In this document: in pieces, positions 1-9,113 of the stretch
Layout: each line of letters starts with the position of its first letter
Numbering within the stretch: position 1 is the first letter of the stretch
From: Clostridium sp. DSM 17811
GTDB lineage: Bacteria > Bacillota > Clostridia > Clostridiales > Clostridiaceae
NCBI RefSeq assembly: GCF_018861905.1
Contig: NZ_JAHLDU010000003.1
Coordinates: 243,969-307,968, forward strand
DNA: 64,000 nt
Direction of reading: 5' to 3'
The notes under the pieces: generated by a model
Databases searched by the model: none
What the model was told of the DNA's origin: nothing
Seen by the model: only the letters and a program-made list of their open reading frames with translations
Made by a program: the position numbers and the translations under genes

Positions 1-611
1 TTTTGTTCTTTAAAGAATTGGATTTTACTCTTCTAGAAATAAAAGAAATTTTAGATAATCCGGACTTCGATAGAAAACATGCATTAAAGACACATAGGGA
101 GCTATTGATAGAAAAAAAGAAGAGACTCGATAAGATTATAAAATCTGTAGATAAAACTATAGATTACATTGAAGGAGGAATAGATATGAATAAGAATGAA
201 ATGTTTGAGGGGTTTGATATAAGCGAAATAGAGGCTCATAAAGAAAGATATGCAGAGGAAACGAAGCAAAAATATGGCGACACTGATGCCTACAAGGAAA
301 GCTTGAAAAAAACCTCCAAATACACAAAAGAGGATTGGGCTAGGATTAATGCAACTAATGGAAAAATCAACGAGAAAATTATAGCTAACATGGATAAAGG
401 AATAGGCAATTCAGAAGTTCAAAAGGCAGTTGCTGAGTTAAGACAACACATTACTGATAATTTTTATGATTGTACTATAGAAATATTTAGAGGACTTGCT
501 GACTTATATGTTAATGACGAACGTTTCACGGCTAACATTGATAAGTATAAAGAAGGTTTAGCTAAGTTCTTAAGTGAGTCAATGATTTACTATTGTGAGA
601 ATGTAAAATAG
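1..611 (+). CDS. MerR-family regulator with TipAS domain, 5'-truncated by window edge
   Basis: The reading frame is open at the window start, so the N-terminal winged helix lies outside. Visible first is the MerR dimerisation helix (about residues 1-58, rich in K/E/L heptads: LLEIKEIL, RELLIEKKKRLDKII). A TipAS-type ligand-binding domain follows, from MFEGFDISEIEAH to the end, with the acidic/aromatic pattern typical of TipA-like proteins (YAEETKQKYG, YTKEDW, HITDNFYDC). TipAS proteins are one-component transcription activators that bind thiopeptides and other small molecules. TTG at position 3 is not a real start. Family assignment is firm; the ligand is unknown. Confidence 0.88.
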   Translation, partial: LFFKELDFTLLEIKEILDNPDFDRKHALKTHRELLIEKKKRLDKIIKSVDKTIDYIEGGIDMNKNEMFEGFDISEIEAHKERYAEETKQKYGDTDAYKESLKKTSKYTKEDWARINATNGKINEKIIANMDKGIGNSEVQKAVAELRQHITDNFYDCTIEIFRGLADLYVNDERFTANIDKYKEGLAKFLSESMIYYCENVK

Positions 612-649
612 GTGGCACTCAAGTTGTAAGTCTAGGTTTTCTATAATTC

Positions 650-677
650 CGACAAAACCTACGCTAAGACATAAAAT
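650..677 (+). repeat. 28-bp repeat, copy 1 (second copy at 56020-56047)
   Basis: A 28-bp stretch beginning CGACAAAACCTAC and ending ATAAAAT recurs at 56020-56047 with two mismatches. The distal copy directly precedes an IS3-type transposase remnant and reads into it in frame (TKPTLRYK; here TKPTLRHK). This copy is therefore probably a scrap of the same insertion sequence. Confidence 0.5.
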
Positions 678-768
678 GAATAAATATCATATAGTTTAGC
701 AGGGTATGAGCGATTTAAAATCGTTGCGTAATTGCAAATTATTATTCAACAAATTTGAGGAGGAAAGA

Positions 769-1095
769 ATGAGGTTTTTAAGAAAAGTTATTATAATATT
801 ATTAACTATAACAATATTTATTGGAGGAGTTATTATAACTCATATAACTCCTTCAATATCTATTAGAACACATTTATTAGTAACTGGACATCCAATTGGA
901 GCCTTTAAAGTAAGTGTACATGTTAATAAAGGTCAATATGAAATGGATAAAAAAATTCTTGATAATGAAAATGCTATGATTTATAGAACTGGTGATTACA
1001 ACTTATATGATGGAGCAACAGGAAATCCAATAGGTAATTATAAAGTTGAAAAATCGTGGATTTTATATTTCGCTCAGCAATATGGGGAGGCATAA
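769..1095 (+). CDS. Small membrane-anchored protein, unknown function
   Basis: 108 residues from the ATG at 769, chosen because GAGGAGGAAAG sits directly upstream; longer in-frame starts have no ribosome binding site. Residues 5-28 form one hydrophobic helix (signal anchor or uncleaved signal peptide), followed by an extracellular domain of about 80 residues. That domain has two similar motifs, GHPIGAFKVSV and GNPIGNYKVEK, suggesting an internal duplication. I do not recognise the family. Confidence 0.6.
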   Translation: MRFLRKVIIILLTITIFIGGVIITHITPSISIRTHLLVTGHPIGAFKVSVHVNKGQYEMDKKILDNENAMIYRTGDYNLYDGATGNPIGNYKVEKSWILYFAQQYGEA

Positions 1096-1130
1096 TTAAG
1101 TCATCTCCTAGGTCGCTGTAACAGCTTCAA

Positions 1131-1313
1131 TGGAGTGTATGCACTTTATATTTATCAGAATATATTGGAATAACGATTCTTATTTATCATTATACAACAC
1201 CCGAGACAGTTGAGTTATTAGGCCTTAAAAAAAGCAGAAAGATTGCTGAAATTATAGCTATTGCCATTATGACGTTAGGTATTGCTTTTTACGCAGCTAT
1301 AGTTTTAATTTGA
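1131..1313 (+). pseudogene. Remnant of a small membrane protein
   Basis: An open stretch without a good start encodes WSVCTLYLSEYIGITILIYHY, then TPETVELLGLKKSRKIAEI and a C-terminal hydrophobic helix IAIAIMTLGIAFYAAIVLI before TGA. The sequence looks protein-coding (two membrane segments around a charged loop) but is preceded by TAA and has no ribosome binding site. I take it as the 3' end of a broken gene; family not recognised. Confidence 0.35.
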
Positions 1314-1653
1314 TAATTTAAGGGATACCCATTTAGCAAGCACAGAAGACAACAAACTAGGCTATACCATAAACAATATGATTATCAACTTCTTGTATTA
1401 TATAGCGGACTAGGAGTGTGAGAAAATACAGTGTAGAGTATAGAAAAACTAAAAATGAAACTATTTAGAGTTTGTTATTTACTTGATGACCTCTTTATAG
1501 ATTATACCCACTAATTATTAATATATTTATACTAGGTTAGATAATTATAAAATGGAAGTTAATATTGACAACATTAACAATTTTTGATATATTAAAAGAT
1601 AATAAATTTATAAGTGGGTAGAAACCATAAAAAGGGAAGGGTGAAAGTAAGAT
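1314..1653. other. Intergenic, no gene seen
   Basis: About 340 bp of AT-rich sequence. I see no open frame with coding character and no clear hairpin terminator. A ribosome binding site (GGGAAGGGTGAAAG) at its right end serves the next gene. Confidence 0.5.
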
Positions 1654-2058
1654 ATGTCAGAAAAAATATTAACAATGAAATTATTAAATGAAAAATTTGC
1701 GGTTTGTAGATTAAATAAAAATGAGCAAATTCCTGAATGGGTAAAAAACAGCAGTTTTTATTCTATAACAAAAACATCAGATGAATTATCAATTGTATGC
1801 TCTCAAGATAGTATACCGAGTAATATAAAGTGTGAAAAAGATTGGAGAATTTTAAAAGTTGAGGGACCATTAGATTTTTCGCTAATTGGTATTATTTCAT
1901 CAATTAGTACTATATTGGCGCTAAAAAGAATCAGTATTTTTGCTGTTTCCACATATGATACAGATTATATACTTGTTAAAAATAAAGATATAGATAACAC
2001 CATATTAGCATTATCAAATGAAAGATATGAAATTATAGATCAAGAAAATTTGTTATAG
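1654..2058 (+). CDS. ACT domain-containing protein
   Basis: 134 residues, ATG preceded by AAGGGTGAAAG. The pattern resembles the two-lobed ACT_7 / DUF2241 family: an N-terminal ACT-like half (TMKLLNEKFAVCRL, FYSITKTSDELSIVC), the linker DWRILKVEGPLDFSLIGI, then a second half ending FAVSTYDTDYILVKNKD and a terminal helix. These stand-alone proteins are thought to sense amino acids; no partner is encoded nearby. Family call is good, ligand unknown. Confidence 0.75.
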   Translation: MSEKILTMKLLNEKFAVCRLNKNEQIPEWVKNSSFYSITKTSDELSIVCSQDSIPSNIKCEKDWRILKVEGPLDFSLIGIISSISTILALKRISIFAVSTYDTDYILVKNKDIDNTILALSNERYEIIDQENLL

Positions 2059-2207
2059 CAGTAATAAGTTCATCAATAGATTTATTAATATAAGATTTAT
2101 GATAATCTTGTTCAATCAACATATTATGATAAGTATAGATATTATGAGATTATTATAGATGATATCCTTTATGGTGTTATTAGTATAATTACTTTAGGGA
2201 GGCCCAT

Positions 2208-2402
2208 GTGAAGATTATAAGTAATTCTAATTCTGTAATCATAGTGTTACATGAAATATATGGTATTAATCAGCATATTAAGTTGGTCTGTGAGAAGTTT
2301 TCTATGGCTGGATATGATATTATTTGCCCAAATTTAATTAATCTAAATCATCCTTTTAATTATGATCAACAAGACGAACAATTGCAAGTTTTTTTATATT
2401 GA
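2208..2402 (+). pseudogene. N-terminal fragment of a dienelactone hydrolase-like protein
   Basis: A GTG start behind AGGGAGGCCC begins SVIIVLHEIYGINQHIKLVCEKF, then MAGYDIICPNLI. This is the first strand-turn-helix of the dienelactone hydrolase fold (hEIYGxNxHI, GYxxxxPxL). The frame stops after 64 residues; the family is normally 200 or more residues and the catalytic Cys/Asp/His are all missing. The 3' end falls at the promoter of the next gene, consistent with a deletion. Confidence 0.65.
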
Positions 2403-2408
2403 CTTTTT

Positions 2409-2437
2409 TTGAAAAAGTAGTACCATGTTAGTATAGT
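2409..2437 (+). promoter_or_regulatory. Sigma-A-type promoter for the methyltransferase/marR pair
   Basis: TTGAAA (2409-2414), a 17-bp spacer and TATAGT (2432-2437), 53 bp before the methyltransferase ATG. The spacer and downstream flank contain GTAC-centred partial dyads that could bind the downstream MarR protein; that part is speculation. Confidence 0.55.
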
Positions 2438-2489
2438 ACGAAACAAGAACTATATTGATGTATTACTATTATCTAGAGGAGGATCTTAT

Positions 2490-3113
2490 ATGAAAAATAA
2501 TAAAAATATTTTTAAAGAAAATTCAAAAATAAATTTCAATAAACAAGCTGAATCTTACGATGAGAGTCATGATGGGAAATTCGTAGCTCCGATGTATAAT
2601 GAAATTATTAGCAGAATAATGCTTATTAAGCCTGAAAAGTTATTAGATGTTGGATGTGGCACCGGAAATGTATTGATGAAATTAGTTGAAAATAATATAA
2701 AATTATATGGATTAGATCTTTCAGAAAAAATGATTGAGGTTGCCAAAAAAAATCTTGATAATAGAGCTGAATTAAGAGTTGGTGATTCAGAATGTATGCC
2801 TTGGGGAAATAATACTTTTGATGTAATTGTATGTAATGCATCATTTCATCATTATCCAAACCCAGAAAAGACACTATTAGAGATGAAAAGAATATTAAAA
2901 TTTAATGGAACATTAATTATTGGAGATCCAACTTCACCAGTAGTTATTAGAAAAATATTAAATTTATATTGTAAAAGAAGTAGTAGTGGCGATTATAAAA
3001 TATATTGCAAGAAAGAAATTGAGGAACTTTTAATAAAGTGTGGATTTAAGCCATCTAACTTTAAAAAAATAAATAATAAAAGTTTTGCTATTAATGCTAA
3101 TATAAAAAAATAA
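2490..3113 (+). CDS. Class I SAM-dependent methyltransferase
   Basis: 207 residues, ATG behind AGAGGAGGATC. Motif I LLDVGCGTGN (about residues 51-60), motif II YGLDLSEKMIE, motif III around ELRVGDSECMPW, and post-motif VCNASFHHYPNPEKTLLEMKRIL identify the Methyltransf_11 (UbiE/YcgJ-like) fold. The substrate cannot be read from the sequence. A MarR gene follows 34 bp downstream, probably co-transcribed, so the enzyme may belong to a small stress or drug response unit. Confidence 0.85.
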   Translation: MKNNKNIFKENSKINFNKQAESYDESHDGKFVAPMYNEIISRIMLIKPEKLLDVGCGTGNVLMKLVENNIKLYGLDLSEKMIEVAKKNLDNRAELRVGDSECMPWGNNTFDVIVCNASFHHYPNPEKTLLEMKRILKFNGTLIIGDPTSPVVIRKILNLYCKRSSSGDYKIYCKKEIEELLIKCGFKPSNFKKINNKSFAINANIKK

Positions 3114-3147
3114 GTAATAAATATAAAACAAATTTTGGAGTGATTAT

Positions 3148-3594
3148 ATGGATTTAGAATATAAAAGGCAAGTAGATGAATTAAATAAATTATGGCATTT
3201 TATGATAGTATCATCTAACTATAAGGATATAGAATCAAAGTTTTTGAGAATACAAGGACTAAGAACTAATGAACTTACAATACTAAGAATTATTTCTGAA
3301 AAAGAAAATGTTATTATAAAAGATATATTAGAAGTATTAAATGTACCTAAAAGTACATTAACTAGTATGATTGATAGATTAGAAAAGCGCAATCTTATTA
3401 TTAGAACTCTTAGCAATAAGGATAGAAGATCCTACAAGTTAGAACTTACTAAGGAGGGTAATATGGCCCAAGAGGAACATAGAAAATTTGAGGAAGAAGT
3501 TTACGGAAAAATAATGATTTCTTTAGATACTTATGAGGATAGAGAAAATTTATTAAAACTTATAAGAAAAATGGCATACAATATATCTAACTAA
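3148..3594 (+). CDS. MarR-family transcriptional regulator
   Basis: 148 residues, RBS TTTTGGAGTG. Winged-helix core from about residue 35: LRTNELTILRIISEKENVIIKDILEVLNVPKSTLTSMIDRLEKR (read as HTH helices) and the wing RTLSNKDRRSYKLELTKEG, the DRR signature of MarR. The N- and C-terminal helices form the dimer interface. It probably autoregulates the promoter in front of the methyltransferase. Confidence 0.88.
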   Translation: MDLEYKRQVDELNKLWHFMIVSSNYKDIESKFLRIQGLRTNELTILRIISEKENVIIKDILEVLNVPKSTLTSMIDRLEKRNLIIRTLSNKDRRSYKLELTKEGNMAQEEHRKFEEEVYGKIMISLDTYEDRENLLKLIRKMAYNISN

Positions 3595-3661
3595 TCGTTA
3601 GGTATTGTAAACTATTTTAAATAGTACAAATTATATAAAATTGCGTAATATTGGAGGATAA

Positions 3662-4195
3662 ATGAATATAGGATTGGTTAGGCATTTTAAAGTTAATTGT
3701 TCTACAAAGATGTTTATGACATCTGCTGATTTTAAGCAATGGGTAAAACAATATGATAATAGTGATGTTGTAGAAAATAAATTTAAAATAGGAGATATAA
3801 AATGGGACAAATGTTTTTCAAGTGATTTATCAAGAGCCATTAAAACTTCTCAATCTATTTTCAAAGGTGAAATAATTAAAACTCAATTATTAAGAGAAGT
3901 TCCTATAGCACCAATATTTAATACTAATATAAAAATTCCTTATATATTCTGGTGTATAAGTGGGAGATTTGCCTGGCTTTTTCAGTGCAAATCTCAAATA
4001 GAGAATAAAAAAGATACCCAAAAACGTGTGAATGAGTTTTTGGATAGTATAAAGGATGAATCAAGTAATAATATATTAATTGTTTGTCATGGTTTCTTCA
4101 TGAATACATTACAAAAGGAACTTAAAAGTAGGGGCGTTACTGGACGAAATATAAGAACACCTAAAAATGGTACATTATATTTATATAAAAAATAG
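3662..4195 (+). CDS. Histidine phosphatase family protein (phosphoglycerate mutase-like)
   Basis: 177 residues, RBS TTGGAGGAT. The N-terminal phosphate pocket reads LVRHF (R7, H8); the usual third residue Gly is Phe here. The second arginine region is SSDLSRAIKTSQSIF and the C-terminal catalytic histidine lies in LIVCHGFFMNTL. The protein is short for the family, and the mid-region FWCISGRFAWLFQCK is hydrophobic. The RHF variant could alter substrate choice. Ends 2 bp before the convergent dihydrofolate reductase gene, with no visible terminator between them. Confidence 0.8.
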   Translation: MNIGLVRHFKVNCSTKMFMTSADFKQWVKQYDNSDVVENKFKIGDIKWDKCFSSDLSRAIKTSQSIFKGEIIKTQLLREVPIAPIFNTNIKIPYIFWCISGRFAWLFQCKSQIENKKDTQKRVNEFLDSIKDESSNNILIVCHGFFMNTLQKELKSRGVTGRNIRTPKNGTLYLYKK

Positions 4196-4196
4196 A

Positions 4197-4703
4197 TTAT
4201 TTTTGTTTCACATTAATAATACGTTCCAAAGTTAAAAAAGTATATGATGTTGTTTTATCATCATTGATGAACCCAGTTTCTTCTTCTCTACAATTCCACT
4301 CTGAATAGTCTAGCTTAGGAAAAAAAATATCAGCATTATATTCTTTATGTACTTTTGTTAAATGTATCCTATTACAATAAGGCAATAATAACTTGTAAAT
4401 TGCTCCACCGCCTATAACAAAGTATTCTTCACTGTCTTTCATAAATGCGAATAACTCTTCCTTAGAATTAAAAATAGTAACTCTTTCATCATTTATAACA
4501 AAATCTTTATTTTTTGTAATAACAATATGATGTCTGCTAGGAAGAATACCAGGAAGGGACTCAAATGTCTTTCTTCCCATTATAATAGTGTTTCCACTTG
4601 TAATTTGCTTGAACCTTTTTAAATCTTTTGAAAAATGCCAAAGTAAATCGTTATTTTTACCTATAGCGAAATTATCTCCAATTGCAACAATAAATGTAAG
4701 CAT
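4197..4703 (-). CDS. folA: Dihydrofolate reductase
   Basis: 168 residues, the normal length. Conserved elements: VAIGDNFAIGKNNDLLWHFSKDLKRFK read in pieces, with active-site acid D27 and F31; the NADPH-binding stretch IIMGRKTFESLP (about residues 40-51); YFVIGGGAIYKLLLPY near 112-128. It reduces dihydrofolate to tetrahydrofolate. Its ATG overlaps the last base of the thyA stop (TAATG), giving translational coupling: ThyA generates the dihydrofolate this enzyme recycles. Confidence 0.95.
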   Translation of the reverse strand: MLTFIVAIGDNFAIGKNNDLLWHFSKDLKRFKQITSGNTIIMGRKTFESLPGILPSRHHIVITKNKDFVINDERVTIFNSKEELFAFMKDSEEYFVIGGGAIYKLLLPYCNRIHLTKVHKEYNADIFFPKLDYSEWNCREEETGFINDDKTTSYTFLTLERIINVKQK

Positions 4704-5500
4704 TATACAGCCACACTCCCCATATTTATTTTCCCAAGGTGTTTATAATCTATAAGTTTAACATCTTCTGGTGTAAAGTCATAGAAGTTTTTAATATTTG
4801 GATTAATCCATAGTTTCGGAGCAGCTAAAGCTTCTGACTTTCTTGAAAGCTGTAGCTTTAAACCTTCAATATGGTTTTCATATATATGTGCATTATTTAT
4901 AACATGAGTGAACAATCCTACTTTTAATCCTGTTACCTGTGCAATTAAATGAACTAATACTGCATATTGACTTGTATTAAAAGGAATTCCTAACGCTGTA
5001 TCACCACTTCGTTGTACTAACATACAATTAAGTCGTCCATCAGTTACATCCCAAAGAGTTAAGAAGCAACAAGGTTGAAGTGCCATTTGGGGCAGGTCCT
5101 CTATATTCCATAAATTCATCATCATTCTTCTATCTTGAGGATTATTTTTCAAGGCATCAATAAGTGTATCAATTTGATGATACTTAGCTATTTGAAAACC
5201 ATATGCCTTACCAATGGTTCCATCGTCGTATGCCCATTCATCCCATATATGCACATTTTGTTCCTGAAGTTTTTTAACATCGTTGGATTGGTCTTTGAAA
5301 ATCCAAAGCAATTCTTTTACTGCTGTCTTAAAAGCAACAAATTTAGTTGTTAATATTGGAAATTCTTCTTCTAAATCAAATTGCATAATTTGGTGAGGGA
5401 GTTTTAAAGTTGCAATACCAGTACGGTTTTGGTCGTAGTATCCTTTTTTTATAATTTTCTCAATAATTTTAAGATATTGTCTATCCATTTCATTTAACAT
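4703..5500 (-). CDS. thyA: Thymidylate synthase
   Basis: 265 residues, matching bacterial ThyA. It methylates dUMP using methylene-tetrahydrofolate. Visible: the dUMP-phosphate arginine in [11 protein letters not shown], the catalytic cysteine in ALQPCCF (C144), the second arginine and folate loop [13 protein letters not shown], and [13 protein letters not shown]. The C-terminal Val closes the active site. The ATG is preceded by a weak AGATAAATT; a [10 protein letters not shown] start gives the right N-terminus. First gene of the thyA-folA operon. Confidence 0.95.
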   Translation of the reverse strand: MLNEMDRQYLKIIEKIIKKGYYDQNRTGIATLKLPHQIMQFDLEEEFPILTTKFVAFKTAVKELLWIFKDQSNDVKKLQEQNVHIWDEWAYDDGTIGKAYGFQIAKYHQIDTLIDALKNNPQDRRMMMNLWNIEDLPQMALQPCCFLTLWDVTDGRLNCMLVQRSGDTALGIPFNTSQYAVLVHLIAQVTGLKVGLFTHVINNAHIYENHIEGLKLQLSRKSEALAAPKLWINPNIKNFYDFTPEDVKLIDYKHLGKINMGSVAV

Positions 5501-5835
5501 AATTTATCTTCAATGGGACAGTGTACACAATTATTCAAACCCACTAAATATTCACTTCCTTTCTATATATTGTGTATACGGCACTAGTAGTTAGCTGCCC
5601 ATATTATAGCATTCTATAAATGTGTTTTAAATATTATATCATGAAACTCAACAATATTTTTACCATATCCAAAATGAATGTATTATAAATAGTGTGAAAT
5701 TTCTCATAGCATTATATTCTTGGATGGATTATAATGTAATAAAATAAATCAAATGGGTATTATTTTATTGGAAGAAAAGATAAATAGGGTGAAATGGTAA
5801 GAATATTAGTCAAAAATTTTGAAAGGGGTGTCGTT
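5501..5835. other. Intergenic between divergent thyA and a membrane-protein gene
   Basis: About 335 bp without a gene. On the thyA side, GTACACAAT (5523-5531) and ATTGTGTA (5569-5576) form an imperfect dyad in the leader region. A TATAAT-like hexamer on the minus strand (ATTATA, near 5603) could be the thyA -10, but I find no convincing -35. The right end holds GAAAGGGGTG, the RBS of the next gene. Confidence 0.4.
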
Positions 5836-6246
5836 ATGAGATTGTTGCTAATGGGGGTTCTTATTATTTCTGTACCTATAATTATAATTATGAATGCAAC
5901 TTTGGGGTTTCTTATTACTGAAAATGATATAAAGCCAAATAAATTAACAAAATTATTTTATTCTGATGATGAAAGTTTTATTGAATTTTGGGAAAAAAGG
6001 AAAGAAAAAGGCATGTTATTGCATAACCTTAAAAATTTTATTTTCTTGACTGCTTGGTATGGAATAATGGGTTTTGTTTTTTTTACGCAAGATAATAATA
6101 TTATGTACGGACATGAACACATCCTATTATTGTGTATTACTACTATTATTTTTAGTTTAATATCTTCTATAATTGCTTGGGGTCAAGAATACAATAGATA
6201 TATCAAATTAAAAGAAAAATTGGATATGGAAATCAGAAAAAATTAA
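5836..6246 (+). CDS. Integral membrane protein, unknown function
   Basis: 136 residues from ATG 5836 behind GAAAGGGGTG; the longer frame from 5794 lacks an RBS. Predicted membrane helices: residues 1-27, about 64-83 (NFIFLTAWYGIMGFVFF) and about 92-115, then a charged C-terminus. A cytoplasmic loop carries NKLTKLFYSDDESFIEFWEKRKEKG. Located 45 bp upstream of the MutS-like ATPase and probably co-transcribed. Family not recognised. Confidence 0.6.
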   Translation: MRLLLMGVLIISVPIIIIMNATLGFLITENDIKPNKLTKLFYSDDESFIEFWEKRKEKGMLLHNLKNFIFLTAWYGIMGFVFFTQDNNIMYGHEHILLLCITTIIFSLISSIIAWGQEYNRYIKLKEKLDMEIRKN

Positions 6247-6291
6247 GTGAATTACAAGTGTTATTATAAAGTTCGGTAAGGAGCGTTTCAA

Positions 6292-8037
6292 ATGGATAAG
6301 GAAAAAAAATTTAACAAATTATTTATAGCAAGTATAGTTATAGCTGCAATTATAACCTATGTATCAATTGTCCTAGGTAACAATGTAAATAAAATATATT
6401 TTTGTGTAAATATTATTTCATTAGTTTTGCTGATGTTTGGACTAGCAGCAAGAAATAAAGCAATTTTTTATAAAGATTTACAAAAGATTAAAGAGAATTA
6501 CAGTAATGGAAACAACCGCGTGCGAAAATTTGAGGATATTAAATTATTATTTGACGTACTAAAATATAAAGATCCGGAGGAACTATATATTGATGATCAA
6601 ACTTATTTAGATTTAAATATGGATAATGTTTTTGAAAAGGTAGATAGAACATTATCCTCGCCAGGAGAACAATATTTATATTATATTTTAAGAAATCCAA
6701 TCCTAAAAGAAGAAAAACTAATCAATAGAAATAAGATTATAACGTTCTTTCAAGATAATAAGGAAATAAGAGAAAAAATACAAAGAAAATTTTTTAAATT
6801 AGGAAGACAGAATATTAACACTATAACATGTTTTTTATGGGATGAAATATCCTATAAAACTTTCATGAAACCACTGTTATATCTTTTAAGGATATTAGCT
6901 TATGGTTCCTTAATTTCAATAACGTTTATGGGTATAGGAAAGGCATGGATTTTTATACTTATAATATTTGCGGTTAATGGCTATCTTAGTGCTAAAATCA
7001 AAAAGGATATTGGCGGAGATCTTGCCTCAATGGGGTATTTAAGTAAGATTATTAGACTGGCAGAGGCTATTGGATCTGTAGAGGATAAGGAGTTAAAAAG
7101 ATATACTTTAAAGCTTAAAGAGCAATCAAAGAAATGCAAGGCAATAACAAGGAAAGACGCCTTTATTAAAATAGGAAGAGTAGAAGGTGTAGATATGTTA
7201 TACGAGTACATAAATATATTCTTTTTAAGTGAGGCTAGAGGTTTCAATAAAATAATAGATGAAGTTAAGGCACATATTGAAGATATAAGAAGTATCTATT
7301 TGATTTTAGGGGAAATCGATGCATTAATATCTGTAGCTTCTTATAGGGATGGACTTCTAGAATATGTTGAACCTAAATTAACAAAAGGGCTTAAGGAAAT
7401 AATGGTTAAAGATATAAAACATCCACTAATAGACACAGCTATCGGGAATTCTTTAACTTTAGAAAAGGGTGTTATTATAACTGGTTCAAATATGTCTGGT
7501 AAGTCTACTTTTCTAAGAGCATTAGGCATAAATGCATTATTTTCACAGACTATTTTCACTTGCCTTGCGACAAGTTACGAGGGTGGATATTTCAACATAA
7601 TATCGTCAATGACTGTTACTGATAATGTGACTAGTGGGAAAAGTTATTATTTAAGCGAGGCAGAGGCATTGTTTAGGATAATTAATGGTTGCAATGAGGA
7701 AGTGACAAGCTTATGTCTTATTGATGAGATTTTTAGGGGAACTAACCCTATTGAGAGGGTTAACGCATCTGCTGAGATTCTTGCCTATTTGTCTAGACAT
7801 AATTCATTGGTGGCAGTAGCTACGCATGATCTTGAAATAGCTACTATGGTAGGAGATTTATATGAATGCCATTATTTCACTGAAAATGTAGGAGAACATG
7901 GTTTAGAATTTGATTATCAAATAAGAAAAGGTGTATCTTCAACTAGAAACGCAATAAAGGTACTTGAATTTATAGGATATCCACAAGAAATTATTTATAG
8001 AACTAACGAAAGAATTATAAAACAATGTATTCTTTGA
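6292..8037 (+). CDS. Membrane-anchored MutS-like ATPase
   Basis: 581 residues. Two pairs of hydrophobic helices (about 9-60 and 192-232) enclose a cytoplasmic segment, followed by a MutS core (lever-like helices about 240-370) and MutS domain V ATPase: Walker A TGSNMSGKST near residue 396, DNVTSGKSYYLSEAEAL, Walker B/signature LIDEIFRGTNPIERVNAS near 475, and the switch VAVATHDLE. The mismatch-recognition domain I (Phe-X-Glu) is absent. It is therefore not a canonical mismatch-repair protein but one of the membrane MutS homologues of Firmicutes with unknown role. Good RBS (GTAAGGAGCG). Confidence 0.82.
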   Translation: MDKEKKFNKLFIASIVIAAIITYVSIVLGNNVNKIYFCVNIISLVLLMFGLAARNKAIFYKDLQKIKENYSNGNNRVRKFEDIKLLFDVLKYKDPEELYIDDQTYLDLNMDNVFEKVDRTLSSPGEQYLYYILRNPILKEEKLINRNKIITFFQDNKEIREKIQRKFFKLGRQNINTITCFLWDEISYKTFMKPLLYLLRILAYGSLISITFMGIGKAWIFILIIFAVNGYLSAKIKKDIGGDLASMGYLSKIIRLAEAIGSVEDKELKRYTLKLKEQSKKCKAITRKDAFIKIGRVEGVDMLYEYINIFFLSEARGFNKIIDEVKAHIEDIRSIYLILGEIDALISVASYRDGLLEYVEPKLTKGLKEIMVKDIKHPLIDTAIGNSLTLEKGVIITGSNMSGKSTFLRALGINALFSQTIFTCLATSYEGGYFNIISSMTVTDNVTSGKSYYLSEAEALFRIINGCNEEVTSLCLIDEIFRGTNPIERVNASAEILAYLSRHNSLVAVATHDLEIATMVGDLYECHYFTENVGEHGLEFDYQIRKGVSSTRNAIKVLEFIGYPQEIIYRTNERIIKQCIL

Positions 8038-8161
8038 TATTTTTAGAATGAATAAATTCAGACAAATTAAAGCACAACAAGACAGATATAAAATCTCATT
8101 TTTTGATATACTTTAGCGAAGGTAGGAAATAATTAAGGTCATTATAGGGAGGACGTATTAG

Positions 8162-9070
8162 ATGGTGGAGTATTATAAAATTAGAGGGAAAGATCTTTAC
8201 ACTGAAATTTTGGGAGAGGACTCATCTCCAGTATTATTATTTATTCATGGTGGACCAGGTGGGATTGGTGTTGCAGATTTTATTCAATATCAGGGGGACA
8301 GATTATCAAAAAACTTTAAAGTTATAGCTCCAGATCAAAGGGGAGTATGGAGATCCGAGGCTATTTTAGATGAAGAACATATTTCACTAGAAGATATTAT
8401 TGAAGATTTTGAAGAATTAAGAAAAAAATTACATATAAATAAATGGTCACTGCTTAGTCACTCATTTGGTGGGTATCTTGCTGTTCTTTATGCTAATTTA
8501 TACCCTAATTCTATTGAATATATGATATATGAATGTCCGTCTTTTAGCTTTGCACTTTCAGAGCGTTCTATGCTAAATGAAGCTGCTAAGGAATTAGTTA
8601 AATTAGGAAAATCAGCATTGGCAGAAGATTATTTTAAAGCTTTAAGAGAAATTACAGATTATAGGGATATCAATAAACTACTTATGAAGGTGTTAAATGA
8701 ACTTGGAGCTAACGGAAGTAACTATATGTGGTTTGGAAGTGATAAGCAAATTATTGAACGAATAGCTATGAGTACTAACGATGCTAAGAATTTATGGAAT
8801 AAATCTACCAAAACAAGAATTAAATTATTGAAGGATTGGCGAGTGTATAATGATGTGTTTACTGAATTATCAAATGTAAACAAACCTTCTTTATTGATTA
8901 AAGGTAAATATGATCCAATAACTTGTGAAGTACAAACAGCAGAATTTATGAAGCGAGTGCAAGACAAACAAGTGGTTACATTTGATTTCTCTGGTCATTA
9001 TACTAGAATTGAGGAGCCTGATAAGTATTGTGAAGTTATAACAAGTTATATATATAATAAGATGAAATAA
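8162..9070 (+). CDS. Alpha/beta hydrolase, proline iminopeptidase-like
   Basis: 302 residues, RBS GGGAGGACG. Oxyanion-hole motif FIHGGPGG (about 28-35), DQRG (about 60), nucleophile elbow SHSFGG (Ser near residue 99), late acid in KGKYDPIT and catalytic His in DFSGHYTRIEEP. HGGPGG together with DQRG is the signature of proline iminopeptidase-type hydrolases, but the substrate may be another amide or ester. An AraC/GyrI-type regulator begins 44 bp downstream. Confidence 0.85.
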   Translation: MVEYYKIRGKDLYTEILGEDSSPVLLFIHGGPGGIGVADFIQYQGDRLSKNFKVIAPDQRGVWRSEAILDEEHISLEDIIEDFEELRKKLHINKWSLLSHSFGGYLAVLYANLYPNSIEYMIYECPSFSFALSERSMLNEAAKELVKLGKSALAEDYFKALREITDYRDINKLLMKVLNELGANGSNYMWFGSDKQIIERIAMSTNDAKNLWNKSTKTRIKLLKDWRVYNDVFTELSNVNKPSLLIKGKYDPITCEVQTAEFMKRVQDKQVVTFDFSGHYTRIEEPDKYCEVITSYIYNKMK

Positions 9071-9113
9071 TGGAGATTTACATTTTTGTAATGAATGAAC
9101 TGATTTTGAAAGG

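Noticed and set aside
1541..1560. TAAAATGGAAGT near 1549 as another dif-like site
   Set aside because: Only one arm matches loosely; there is no left arm ending TTA at the correct spacing and no cassette context.
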